NCBI GenBank assembly: GCA_021613375.1
Contig: CM038722.1
Span: 20,958,107 to 21,022,106 of the forward strand
Direction: 5' to 3'
From: Megaleporinus macrocephalus
Lineage: Eukaryota > Chordata > Actinopteri > Characiformes > Anostomidae
DNA: 64,000 nt
Shown here: positions 41,501-55,200 of the stretch, piece by piece
How the letters are laid out: every line of letters starts with the position of its first letter
Numbering within the stretch: position 1 is the first letter of the stretch
The notes under the pieces: model-generated
The model's input: the letters and a program-made list of their open reading frames with translations, nothing else
Told to the model about the DNA's origin: nothing
Databases searched by the model: none
Program-made: the position numbers and the translations under genes

Positions 41501-43789
41501 TACATTCAAATAGACTGTACTAACGCTGTCACCTGGTAGTATAACTCATCCTCCGTAAGCCCCCTCTTTAGTCCCTGGGTTACCCTGGATCTTGAAAAGC
41601 TGTTTGTGGTGATGTTATGAACTCACTTCATGCTTGCTAGTCTCTGGTGGAGTTTTATACAGCGGTATTCTCTAATACTAGGCCAGCAAGTGGTAGAAGT
41701 GGTTAGTAGACAGCAGCAATGTGTTCTGTAGGTCCAAACAAGCACGAGATGATTGTCCATTTGCTCTGCTGCAGGTTTTCTTAAGAATTTTCTCTGTGTT
41801 TTTAATTAGCTGTTAAAAACAGGGACAGTTTTGGGGAATGTCCCCTGAAAATGGTCCAAATGTCATTGTTGCTGCCACAAACTGTGATTTCTTGTCATTA
41901 TTAACTGTGTTGTCCTGTGTCACAATACGAATAATGACATTTCCTGAACTCACACATGTCGGATTTATTAAAACCAAGTGAATTGTAGTACTTGCAGTTC
42001 TGGCAGTGGTCAACCTGCCCTGAATTAGTTTTTCGCGCTAATGTAATGTACAATTGCTTAATATAAAATCTGTATCTGTTTCAGGTGATGGGCTTTGAAG
42101 TGGACTCCATCAACTCGGTACAGTTCTCCAATCATACAGGTATAGTTGGAACATACCTTTCCTGATATGACGATAGGCTGCCTTTCTTACCAATCTTAAT
42201 TCCTCTAGCTATTAATTGGTGTCATGACCTGTTTAGGCTGGACAGGTAAATTAGCCTGTGTTTGTCTTTGCTCATTTAAAAGTTGTGCATTCACAGAATA
42301 TTGATGTCATCAGTCTGTGACCTCTTCTGACTTTTTGTCCTCACTGACCCACTGACCGGTGGAGCTCCTTTCTGTTTATGTTAGCTACTTCATGATCTCT
42401 GAAGTGACCTTTCTGCTGGTCATGAGTTACCCTGAAGCATCACATAAGCAAAACTCTCTGACCTGCCTGTTCAGTCCAGGCAGTTACGGAAAACACTGCA
42501 AAGTTCTTTTGGTCGTTCAAGATGTAGGTATGCACTTATCAGGCGACGCAAGAGTAGCTGTCAGTTTTGCGTTTGTTCAGACACTCAAGCAATAGTAGAA
42601 CTAATATGAAAGCAGTAGAAAGGTTTACAGGAGATTTCTTACATCAGAAACCATATAGGTTGCTGGTCATTAATTTAATCCCAGTTTTTTTTTTACTTCT
42701 GTGGTTCTAACAACGTAGGCCTTGTACATTATTTGATGACGTTACTCTCGTCACTGCTGCTCTATTTTAATATACTACTGGTCACCATGGTGATGACAGC
42801 TCAAAGACCCACTGTTTGTACACTGTTAATTACTGAAGCATCCGGACAGATAAAATATAGACATGTATAGCCAACAGCATCTAAAACCAAAACCTAAAGG
42901 TAGACATATTTAGAGTCATGGCAAAACTATTCTTGGACAGTTAAGTGAAGGACAGTTGGTTCATCATTTTTTTGATTTTTGAGAATTGATTACGATTGAC
43001 AGCTCTGCTAGAAAAACCAGCATGGACCAGCATTTGGCTGCTTGTATTGTATGTTGGATGCAGGTCACCCAGCATGGACGTTTACCAGCATTTGATTCGT
43101 GCTGGTGTTTTCAGCAGGGAGCTGACACTGAGGGATGATTGGCGTTTGCAAATCCTAAGAGGTCGAGCTCCCTTCTGGTTTGTTTGCAGTTTGGTCTCAG
43201 GTTGATGGATTGTTGCATCTTTAGTAATTTGACTAACTGAAGTACGCAGGACAGTTTGTAACCTTTTGGTAAGCTACAAGAAGAGTCCAGATCAGAACTT
43301 TGGTATTCTCTCTAAAAAACATTGTTGTGAGTTTTGGCAGCAGTCTGTGAAGCATGTCTGACCTCGCAATGGTTGCTCTGATAGAATGCATTGTGGGCAG
43401 AACACAGATAGGTAAAGAAAATAATTAACAAAAACAAAAAACTAACAAAGGTCAATCTTTGACGGACCTGGTTTTGTATGTGCCAAATAGCCATTAGTCA
43501 GTTTCAGTGTTCTCAAATTGATCAGAGTAGAGACAGTCACTGGGGGGCTTTGTCAGGACAGTGTAAGTGATAAGATACTTGCTTCAGGGGGGTAGCTATG
43601 GTCATTTGGTTACAGAAATATGTTCTGTTCGGTGCGTGCGTTGGTCCAAGCTGATGAGTATGCAGGCTGCAGTTGGAGGTGGTCTGAGAGACACAGAGCC
43701 TATTTTGGTCAGAGCCTTTGAGGACAGAGAAAGAGTAAGGTGAGTCATGTATGAGGTGAGGGGATGTGTGGAGCTTGGTGATGTTCATT

Positions 43790-43848
<59 letters not shown>

Positions 43849-44123
43849 ACACAGGCAGAGAGTGAGCGAGCAGATAGAGATATCTGATTGTAAGCTAACT
43901 GAGTATTTGATTCTCACCTCAGGGTGTTACAGAAGTGTTTGACTTTCTAGGGCAGTCTCCCTCTCTTCCTCTCTCTCTCTCTCTCTCTCCTTGTGCTGCT
44001 CTTTTTGCCCACCTTCTCAGTCGCCATCCACAGCTTTATCACTGAGACTGGCTTTACTTTCTACTTTGGATGCTTTCAGCCCTGAATTCCCTGCTAAGCT
44101 AAATGCCACTGTACTGTGTGAGC

Positions 44124-44189
<66 letters not shown>

Positions 44190-47100
44190 TGTAAATGTGT
44201 CCAGTCACAGCCCTTCAACCCTTCGCTGAACTCTTATCCATTACAAAGGGACAAGCGCAACTGATCTGGGATCAGTAGTTCACCTCCCTCCTGTTCTCCA
44301 TTCATTTAGGGCTGAACTTGCTCCCAGTCTCGCTCCGCTGCACCCCCTCTCCCTTTGGACCACGATGTTGTCTTCAGCCACTTGAGCCACTTTGTCTCTC
44401 CAGTGGAGCTTAAAGTGGAAGAAGGCTGATGAAATAAAAAGGAGTGCGTTACAGGGCTGATGCTGGAGTTTTAGCCAGCACTGTAGGATGAGGCTAACAC
44501 TGATGATATCAATTAAGCAAAAGTTGGTAATCGATTATTTGACTAATCAAACTATTATCCTCATCCTATCGAAGTTCCATCTGTGCAGCACAATGTCTTC
44601 TTAAGTATATCATCAAACTCTGCTTGTTATACGCTCTTCATTGAACTTGGTTACTTAATTGAAAATTCAATTACAGTTTCGAGGACAAAGCTCCTCATCA
44701 TTTGCGATGCTTAATGTTGGAAATACATACCTCTTCTCAGCAGTAGTTCAAGTTCGTTAGAGGTTGTGATGATAACTTGATTTACTTGCCTGGTGGTGTA
44801 GTGGTTAGTATGGTGGTGTAGTGGTTAGTACGGTGGTGTAGTGGTTAGTATGGTGGTGTAGTGGTTAGTACGGTGGTGTAGTGGTTAGTACGGTGGTGTA
44901 GTGGTTAGTATGGTGGTGTAGTGGTTAGTACGGTGGTGTAGTGGTTAGTACGGTGGTGTAGTGGTTAGTACGGTGGTGTAGTGGTTAGTAAGGTGGTGTA
45001 GTGGTTAGTACGGTGGTGTAGTGGTTAGTATGGTGGTGTAGTGGTTAGTACGGTGGTGTAGTGGTTAGTATGGTGGTGTAGTGGTTAGTACGGTGGTGTA
45101 GTGGTTAGTACGGTGGTGTAGTGGTTGGTATGGTGGTATAGTGGTTAGTACGGTGGTGTAGTGGTTGGTATGGTGGTATAGTGGTTAGTACGGGGGTGTA
45201 GTGGTTAGTATGGTGGTGTAGTGGTTAGTATGCTGGTGTAGTGGTTGGTATGGTGGTATAGTGGTTAGTACGGGGGTGTAGTGGTTAGTACGGTGGTGTA
45301 GTGGTTAGTACGGTGGTGTAGTGGTTAGTAAGGTGGTGTAGTGGTTAGTACGGTGGTGTAGTGGTTAGTACGGTGGTGTAGTGGTTAGTACGGTGGTGTA
45401 GTGGTTAGTATGGTGGTGTAGTGGTTAGTATGGTGGTGTAGTGGTTAGTATGGTGGTGTAGTGGTTAGTAAGGTGGTGTAGTGGTTAGTATGGAGGTGTA
45501 GTGGTTAGTATGGTGGTGTAGTGGTTAGTATGGTGGTGTAGTGGTTAGTATGGTGGTGTAGTGGTTAGTAAGGTGGTGTAGTGGTTAGTACGGTGGTGTA
45601 GTGGTTAGTACGGTGGTGTAGTGGTTAGTACGGTGGTGTAGTGGTTAGTACGGTGGTGTAGTGGGTAGTACGGTGTTATAGTGGTTAGTACGGTGGTGTA
45701 GTGGTTAGTATGGTGGTGTAGTGGTTAGTACGGTGGTGTAGTGGTTAGTACGGTGGTGTAGTGGGTAGTACGGTGTTATAGTGGTTAGTACGGTGTTATA
45801 GTGGTTAGTACGGTGGTGTAGTGGTTAGCACGGTGGTGTAGTGGTTAGTACGGTGGTGTAGTGGGTAGTACGGTGGTGTAGTGGGTAGTACGGTGGTGTA
45901 GTGGTCAGTACGGTGTTGTAGTGGTCAGTACGGTGGTGTAGTGGTCAGTACGGTGGTGTAGTGGTTAGTACGGTGGTGTAGTGGTTAGTAGGGTGGTGTA
46001 GTGGTTAGTACGGTGGTGTAGTGGTTAGTACGGTGGTGTAGTGGTTAGTACGGTGGTGTAGTGTTAGTAAGGTGGTTTAGTGGTTAGTACGGTGGTGTAG
46101 TGGTTAGTACGGTGGTGTAGTGGTTAGTATGGTGGTGTAGTGGTTAGTACGATGGTGTAGTGGTTAGTACGGTGGTGTAGTGGTTAATACGGTGGTGTAG
46201 TGGTTAGTACGGTGGTGTAGTGGTTAGTACGGTGGTGTAGTGGTTAGTATGGTGGTGTAGTGGTTAGTACGGTGGTGTAGTGGTTAGTTCGGTGGTGTAG
46301 TGGTTAGTATGGTGGTGTAGTGGTTAGTACGGTGGTGTAGTGGTTAGTATGGTGGTGTAGTGTTAGTATGGTGGTGTAGTGGTTAGTATGGTGGTGTAGT
46401 GGTTAGTATGGTGGTGTAGTGGTTAGTACGGTGGTGTAGTGGTTAGTATGGTGGTGTAGTGGTTAGTACGGTGGTGTAGTGGTTAGTACGGTGGTGTGGT
46501 GGTTTCGGGTGACGATCCGGGTTGGATTCCCGGTCCGGGTGGTCTGTGTGGAGTGTGTATGTTCTCTCTGTGTTTGAGTGGGTTTCCTCCGGGTACTCCG
46601 GTTTCCTCCCACACATCCAAACACATGCATGTTAGGTTGATCGCTCACTCTAAACTGCCCGTGTACATGAGAGTGTGTGTGTGTGTTGGCCATTTAAAGG
46701 ACTGGTGATCTGTTCATGGTGAACCCCGCATTCGCCCAATGACGCTGAGATAGGCTGCAACCCCCCCTGGTGACCCTGACTAGTGGGAAGCAGAAGATGA
46801 TGAATGGATGGATTAGTTCTGTCTTCAGGGTATTATGAAACCATGTTATGCAGTCTTCTCCACAGGGGGGCGCTATCAGAACTGAAAAAGAGGAAATCCA
46901 CACCAGCAGGAACTCGTGAATGTGCGTTTGCATTTAAAATTCCATGTAGATGAAGCAAAATTCAGTGTTTGCTGTTACGAATTACGTCTACATGATTGCT
47001 AATTTAATTGTAACAGCATTAAGTTTAAATGTAATTTGTCTTCATTTAAGATACACTGTCCCTTCACTCTCCTGTTGTCCTCAAATTTAGATTTAATTTC

Positions 47101-49172
47101 AAATTTACCAACATCTTTCATCCTTGGGGTCAGTTTCACTCCAGCAATGTCAAGTGCTTTGTTCCTTTGCAAAAAAACAACAAAAAAAGTCAATAATTTA
47201 TTTAGAGATATTAAATATTGAATGGGGTCAAACTTGCCTTACTCCAGAGATAACAGGGAGACAGGCTGATAGACGCATCAAAGTGTTTTGGAATATTAAA
47301 AAAAATGCAAACTCTGATAATTAATTGCTAATGTGATGGACAGTGACAGGCCTCAATACAGATATTACTGAAGCATGATGAAGCACTACAGTGGGGTCTG
47401 AAGAGTTGAATGCCTGTTAAAGCTTATGAACAGAAAGCTATTACATGCAATGATCAGGAATACATTCCCTGATGTCAGAGACGTTTTAATTTGATGGACA
47501 GCTTTCGGCCTAAGATCCATTCGTTGCATAGAGATACACTACTGCTCAAAAGTTTGGGATCACAGTGAAATGTTCTTGTTTTCAATGGAGTATCTTCTTC
47601 CTTAACACAACAATGGACTGACGGGTCTCTAAAGAAAGTTGTTTCTTTCTGGTCATTTTGAGTCGGTCAGCAAGCCAGCAACTGCTGATCTTCAGATACT
47701 AAACTAACCTAGAATGTTGTTCCCTTTTATACTCACTTATTAGTAGAATGTTTTTCAGCTGTGCATCACAATTGAGCAAGAGTGTCCTAACAACCAATTA
47801 GTCCAACAACATCCTTAACTTGGATTGGTGGGCGTACCAGGAGATTTAGACAGAGGACTGAGAATTGCTGATAATATATATGCAAAATAAGCCTCTATAC
47901 AAAAATAGGCTTTAATACAAACATTTTTATTCTTTAAAAATAATCTGATACACTTACATTAATTGTGAAATGGACAATATTGTTTGTGAATTACATAAAA
48001 ATTGCATAATATGAAATTCTAAAGTAATTCTAAACTTTTGAGCGGTAGTGTACATGTAGGGTGTTACGAGGCAAAATAGTACTGAAAGAAAACAATGTTT
48101 TTCTGATCTACCGCTATTTTAACGTGAATAAAACTTTATATAAATATATAATTTGAATTATTTAGTTTACATCTGGATGGAATTTTGCAGAACCATGTTG
48201 GAAATGCTGGAATTGCCCTTTAACAGATGCTGGAACCAATATAAACCAATTAAAGTGTGTGTCAGTTACTGTGGTAATAATGGGCTTCATGTAATATCGG
48301 TCTGCATGTAAGTGAGTGGGCTGCTCAGTGGAGGTGAGGTTGAAGGGGTGAGGTGTGTGTTGAGAAATAAGGGTCTGTGAATAGCTGGGTTTTCTGAATG
48401 GAGGGCATTGCGCTGTAGCGGAGATGTGAAGGTGAATGACGTAGGAGTGTGTGTGTGTATGTGTGTGTGAGAGAGAGAGAGTGAGTGAGTGAGTGTGTCA
48501 TTCAGTTTGGGTTTGCTGAGCTGACTCATTTTGCGTAAGCGTCAGTATGTGTGTTGGCTCATTAGGGTCCCGCAACACATGCCACTGTCTCACACTCCCT
48601 CTCTCTCCTCGTCTCTCTTATTCTGGCATTCTGAAATGACAGCCGCTGCCTCGACCAGTGACGTAGAGCCAGAGAAAGAGATTGAAAACCTATAAAGACT
48701 ATAACAGATCCAGTGAGAGAGAGACTGCAAAATGAAGAGATCCTAGGCGAGAGGACAGAGTAAGCAAAAAGAGCAGAAAGACGACGACAACAATAACAAT
48801 CAGTTGGTGAGGAGATGAAATGAGCAAGTGAACAAATGGTGTCTGATGAATGTCAGCGCTCGTTTCCTTGAGGCGTCAGGGTTTAGAGCTGCAGTATGTA
48901 CAGTTGGCTTTATTAAAACTGAGAGAAATGGCATTAGTGAGTCCAGACATTTAAAAAAGCATGTTAAAATATGGTGTGTGTGCTGCTGCGGATCACGCTG
49001 TACAGCTGAAGCGATGATTTAAATGTTACTGGTGTCCGGTCAGGTTTCACAGATGTTTTAAAAACCATATTATGATATATTATAATATATTAATAAATAT
49101 ATATATATTCATATAATTTTATCCAGATGTAAACTAAATCTTTCAAATTATATATATATTTATAATATATAT

Positions 49173-49264
<92 letters not shown>

Positions 49265-52200
49265 ATTATTATTATTTTTTAGAGTTTACGAGATTGTTTA
49301 TGGTTTTGTGCTGATCCTGCTGGTTTACAGCAGTATTAGCCTAATAACTAGCCCCAAACCTAACCAGACAGGTCAAGGCTGGTTGACCTGTTGTCAGCAT
49401 GGACTTAAATACAGTGTATTTGCTAGATTAAGGTTAGACCAGGGTTCGAGAGCTCATAGAATATCTGTACCACGGTATCTTAAGAATAAAGCTTATACTC
49501 TGAACCGGTCTCCCTCTTCATACTATGGCAAGACAGACGTTACAGCAAGTCACCGGCTCGAGGTTTAGATCTGGAATGTAAAATCAATACTACACTGATG
49601 TTGACATTAATTGATAATTCACTCACATCCTCGAATAGACAGTCCTGCAACAAGTTTTCATTTCATTCTTTCTGAGTACTCTTTTACTGCGATCGCGATC
49701 ACCTTATTCATCCAACGCTATGACATGCTCTTCCGCAGGTTGTGTACAATCTCACGCTTACACCAGAGAGGTCGGCAACATTTTCCATAGTGTAGCTTTA
49801 AGGGAGTCTAAAACAAATGCTACTTTGAACTACTCCCTGTATTAAATTAGTTCTTAATAGTATATATTAAAATGCTAATACGTGCTGAAGGCTAGGTGGG
49901 CCACGTGGTGATGCAGATGTAGTTTTATAAACCGTTTTAATCCTTTTAAAAGTAAGGGTGACTTCTTTTACTCCATGCTCCAGCTGCAGATGAGGTCAAG
50001 TCAAGATTCCAGTAAGATTCCAGGTACTCTGGTTTTCTCCCACACGTCCCACACATGCATGCCATTTAAAGGACTGGTGATCTGTCCATGGTGAACCCCG
50101 CATTCGCCCAATGACGCTGAGATAGGCTGCAACCCCCCCTGGTGACCCTGACTAGTGGGAAGCAGAAGATGATGGATGGGTGGATTAGTTCTGTCTTCAG
50201 GGTATTATGAAACCATGTTATGCAGTCTTCTCCACAGGGGGGCGCTATCAGAACTGAAAAAGAGGAAATCCACACCAGCAGGAACTCGTGAATGTGCGTT
50301 TGCATTTAAAATTCCATGTAGATGAAGCAAAATTCAGTGTTTGCTGTTACGAATTACATCTACAAGATTCCAGTAAGTCATTGTCCTGAATGCCAATGCT
50401 ACAGGAGAAGTTCTCAGTGTTCTTAATGGATCTCACTATTCTGTATTTGTGTACCCCATACACTCCTGTTACATGAGTGACAGTGTTGCGACTATTAATT
50501 GTACGCCATTGTCAATTTTACTGAAAGCTTAACAAATACTTTGAATCGAACAATAGAAAGATAATACACTTCTCTCCTGTTCTATTGGTTTACAGTGTGG
50601 GAGCCACTTCTGTGAACAGATTCATGCTAAACGATTTCATTTGTTGTTTGACTGCATTCATGACCAATTGAAGGAAATGCATTCCTACTTATTAGTATTT
50701 CCATTAAGAATGTTTTTCTAGATTATGTAATTGTAAGGTTAAATTAGTGCTTTTGTGTCCTGGTTTGGCGCTCTATTAACAGTGAGTTGCTTAATCCTAC
50801 ATCCACCTTTTAGCCCAAATCCAACAACCCTGTAATTCAAATGTGCATAAATGGATGGAAACTAACAGAGTCCAGTTAATAAGCTGTTGGAACCTTCCTA
50901 AGTAGTTTAACTAGTTGTTAGCCAGCATTCCTTCAATTTCTTATAAGTGAAATGATCAGTCTGGCTTTAAATGAGAGAGGACAGCTTTTCACGCCCTGTT
51001 AGGACTGCTAATGGCCTGCATGTGGTGAGCATTTCTCCATTAGTCGGCGCTGCCTCTCTCTACACAGATGAGGTATGTCCGGTGCCAGCTCGGCCTCTTG
51101 GACCACTGCCATCTCCATCACTTCCAAGGCGCTGTGTGGCTTTTAATCTCCCCTCTTCGAAAACCCTGAACTTTTTCTCTCGTAAATCTCTGAAAGGCCA
51201 GACTCTGAGTCATTTCACTGAGAAACCCGGCAGGCCCTTTAAACAGCACTAAACATCTGCGAAGGATGCTCTTTGGGCCGAATCATTGTCAGTAATGCAA
51301 ATTGGATTTCTTGCAGTCACTGAGGTTCAAGCCTCAAGCGTTTGAACGCCAATGTTGTAAGTTTCTCGCAACCATAGGAGACCAGGGATGAATTTCACGT
51401 TCAGATTTTTCTATTTAGTCATATGCCCAAGTTCTACAGAGAACACACTTTTGCACATTTTAATAAACAATTGTTTTTTTTATAAATGTTCCTATGGACA
51501 TTTTTTGTACATTACTTTTTTTCCAATAAGCTAAATTCAGTGAATAGAAATTTACAAAAAGCTGCCATGTATTTGTTTGCTGTAGAGGATTAGTTCACTT
51601 ACTACATGTAATTTGGCCACAGGAGTTTAAAACTCTGCAAGTAAGTCTTATTAAAATGCCTTTAAAGGAACAGTATGTAAGATTTGTATTTTAAAACATT
51701 CCAACGTTAACTAAAAGTATCAAGTGAATTTTAAAAAATAATATCTTTGACAGTACATTAAGATAAGATAATCCTTTATTATTCCCACAGTAGAGAAATT
51801 CACCGTGTTACAGCAGCAAAGGGATAGCAAGGCACTCAGTACAACAAATAGATACATAAACAGTACAGTATATACAATATAAATAATAAAAAGTCAAGAA
51901 CTCTTAAGATTGTATTTACATACAAGTTGTCTGTGTAACGTGCTGAAGTTAGCATGCTAACCAGTTATCACAGTCCCATCAGAGTATTCCTGTCTATAAT
52001 ACAACTTAATACAATACAAGTACCTAAAAATAGTTAGGTATTAGTGATAGTGAATCGCTTAAGCATCGTCTTTCTTCAGTCCGACGTGTGAAAATGATAA
52101 AGTAGCCCTTCTCCAATGCTGTTTTGTAATCTCTTATCAGTCCTGTTGAAGGTCATGCTCTTGGGTAGATCATTTAGGAACAGGTAACCAATGAAGGAAA

Positions 52201-55200
52201 GTGTTAACGCAACACTTGACAAGCAACTGTTAAAACAAACTGAACTGGTCAGTAAACACCTGTTAATGCTGACATTGAGGAGGAGGGTGCGTTCTTACAA
52301 TAGTGGTGGACATCACAACTTTCTGGTGATGTGTTGCCCCCTATTGTTTGGAGTATAAATTTGACAGGTTGGGTCATCTCACATATTGCTCCTTTAAGAT
52401 ATTGATATATCTGAGTGTATGTATGTGTGATATTTCATGTAGCATGGTTTCTCACTTACCCAGATAACTTGAACCAGATAAACTGCTCAGTGGGAGAGAA
52501 GGACTTGATTTTAGGCTTAAGTTATCTGTCTAGCTGTAAACATTTGCCAACACTCCTCAGGACATAGATATGCTGTCCACAGCTAAAATGTTTCTCATTA
52601 GAGACTGTAATGCAGTTAACATAAACAAATGTAAGTCGAGACTGTAAAGGCTTGTGGGTGAGACAGTATGTACAGTCAGCGTTGTTACTGCTGCCTCGCT
52701 GGGCATGGATGCATATATTGCATATATCTGCACATGCATGCTCGCTCACTGTTGTGGTTCAGTGTAACACGGAATGTCAGGGCGGTGTGTATGAGGATGG
52801 TATGTGTGGTTGAAAGCTGTGCTCGTGAATGTTACAGCAGAGTCGTTGCTGAATTGCGGCAGAAGGAGGCGATGACGACAGAAGGGGGTCTTATCACAAA
52901 GAATCCCCTTTGCGCGCAATCTTACACACACGCGCACACACACACACACACGTGCACACACAAAGGCAGCGGCGACTCTTCTTTCTCTGCCCCTCAGGCT
53001 TTCTTCTGTCCTGTTACTTAGCAACAAGCACCACACCATGTGACCAGCTTGGTGATTCACCTGAATTGTGACATCACAGCCTCCCACGGCAACAGTAACT
53101 GCCTCTGACGAAGCAGCGATGCTCCTAGTACTGCGCCAGTGCGCATGGTGGGTGGGTGTGTATGTATGTATGTGTGTGTGCATGCACGCTGATGTCAGTG
53201 TCACTGTGGTTAGAGGCCCCATCAGCTTATGTTTTTTTCTTTAAACTATGGTTTTCACATCAGTGAGTAAAACAAACCTGTTCCCATTAGCGAACACTCA
53301 AACGAGCAGTTCACTCAAAAACAAACATAGATGTCACATGCAAGTCATAAGCAAGTCTTAAGTCTTAACCTTCAAGTCTTGAGCAAGTCCCAAGTCACTG
53401 TGGAAGAATTCAAGCAAGTCAAGTCAAGTCCCTGCTATAAGTCAAGCAAGTCTCAAGTCAAGTCATTCAAATTATTACGCCCTAAAGCCAGTTTCCACAT
53501 TTAAATCACTTAAAAGGCATGAAGCGGTCATGAAGAGAGAAATTTTATTTTCAATGTTGAGAAATCTGTTTCTAAATTCTGGAATTTTGAAGCTGCTTCT
53601 CATATGACCGTGTCATTGTTTCTTGTTACAGTGCAAAAAAGATTGAGGGCACTCGTTGAAAACGTTTGTCTTTTTACAGATACTTATAACACATGGATAG
53701 TTAATCTTCATTTAAATAATATAGAGGGATGGATACAACTGAACACATACACCTATAGTTATGTCTTTTGAAACCATGTTAGAACACATTAGAACACTCT
53801 GCATATGTATTACAAATTAAAATGCCTAAAGTAGAATCAGAAGCAGCACATCAGCTGCAGAGGATCAGAACATCTTCAGAGCTGACGTTGGAGGCCTCTG
53901 TCTCAGACATTTAGTTTGGTTTGCTGAGGTGAGTGAGATTGCCATGACCAGATACAAAGAGCTCTCTGTGGCCTTCAGAAAGAAGGTTGATGATAGATGC
54001 TGTACTTTAACATCAACTGTGGTGAGAGCTACCTACTACCATGCCATTTTGGGATGTCAGACTCATCTGCATCTACAACCTTCTTTCTGGAGGCCTCAGA
54101 GAGTCGTTTGGATCTGGTGATCATGGCGATCCCATTCACCTCAACAATCCAGAGCAAACTAAATGTGTGAGGTTTAGATTAAGCACTATTAGGATGGGAT
54201 TAGTATTAGTGGGGGAGTTGGACTAATGTATTATGCACTTCTCCCCGGACCCAGACTCTCCAGTACAGTTACAGATGTGTACTGCATTACCTTCTGCTCA
54301 CCATACAGCAGAAACGCTACCTGTGACTCAGGGCAGTCACATACCAACAATTAAAGAATTAAACTCACAGCCTAATATTTCTCAGCCCCGCACTTTTAAA
54401 ACTTCACAGGTTGTGATCTTATGAGATACTTCTGTCTGGCTCACGTAAACAAACGCTGGTGTGTTTAGCTGAGTGGTGGACGCTGAGGCGGCTGATTATG
54501 AGAAGTTATTAGTTTATTAATACAGAACTTATAGCTACTAGCTACGGCCAGTAATAACAGTTAAACTAAACGGTTTACCGCTATAAATGGAAATACTAAT
54601 GGGGGTCTATTTTAGCCACAGACATAGTCAGAATAAAATTAAACATTAACACTGGAACTGTAGACAGTACAGCTAGCACTAGCGTTAACGTACTAGGACT
54701 CAATTATAACGTCTTTTCATAATGTTAACAGCAACACACGACCCAAATCATATCATTCTACCCTTTTACTGAAGTCAAATTTGATTGATATTCGCTGTTT
54801 TTTATCTCAATAAATACACAATCGATTTAAAAGGCGAATCTAGCGTTAGCTTCTTGGCTAATGATTAACGTCAGCTTAACAGTCAGTAACAGAGCTCTCT
54901 GTGGTTCTGAAGTGAATGAAATGATGTTGATGTTGATGTGGTGGTCGTGTCAGGGTTAGAACTGCAAACCCTGCATGTTGCTGTTCTCTTTTTACTCTTA
55001 TTGTCCACTGCATACTTCTTAAATCCAGACTTCACTATGTTTGGAGAAGCCGCTCCAGCACAGGAGCTACATGTTGGCCTCTGATGGGTTGCCATGTTTA
55101 CGCGCATCGCAAAAAAAATCCCAATCATCAAGAAAAAATAACTGTTAAAAATATGTATTCTCTCAGTGTGTACAAATACAAACATTTAATAAAAAAATAC

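Noticed and set aside
44791..46505. CRISPR array or tandem tRNA genes
   Set aside because: There are no spacers, the host is a eukaryote, and units contain only the 5' part of a tRNA, so no complete tRNA can fold.
46463..50305. Paired 79-codon frames starting [10 protein letters not shown] at 46694-46933 and 50066-50305
   Set aside because: They are the same repeat-derived segment copied twice, not a gene family; they differ at two residues and cover SINE sequence in antisense.
52668..53222. 117- and 158-codon frames rich in His and Thr
   Set aside because: They overlap on opposite strands across a CA-repeat; neither has splice or homology support.
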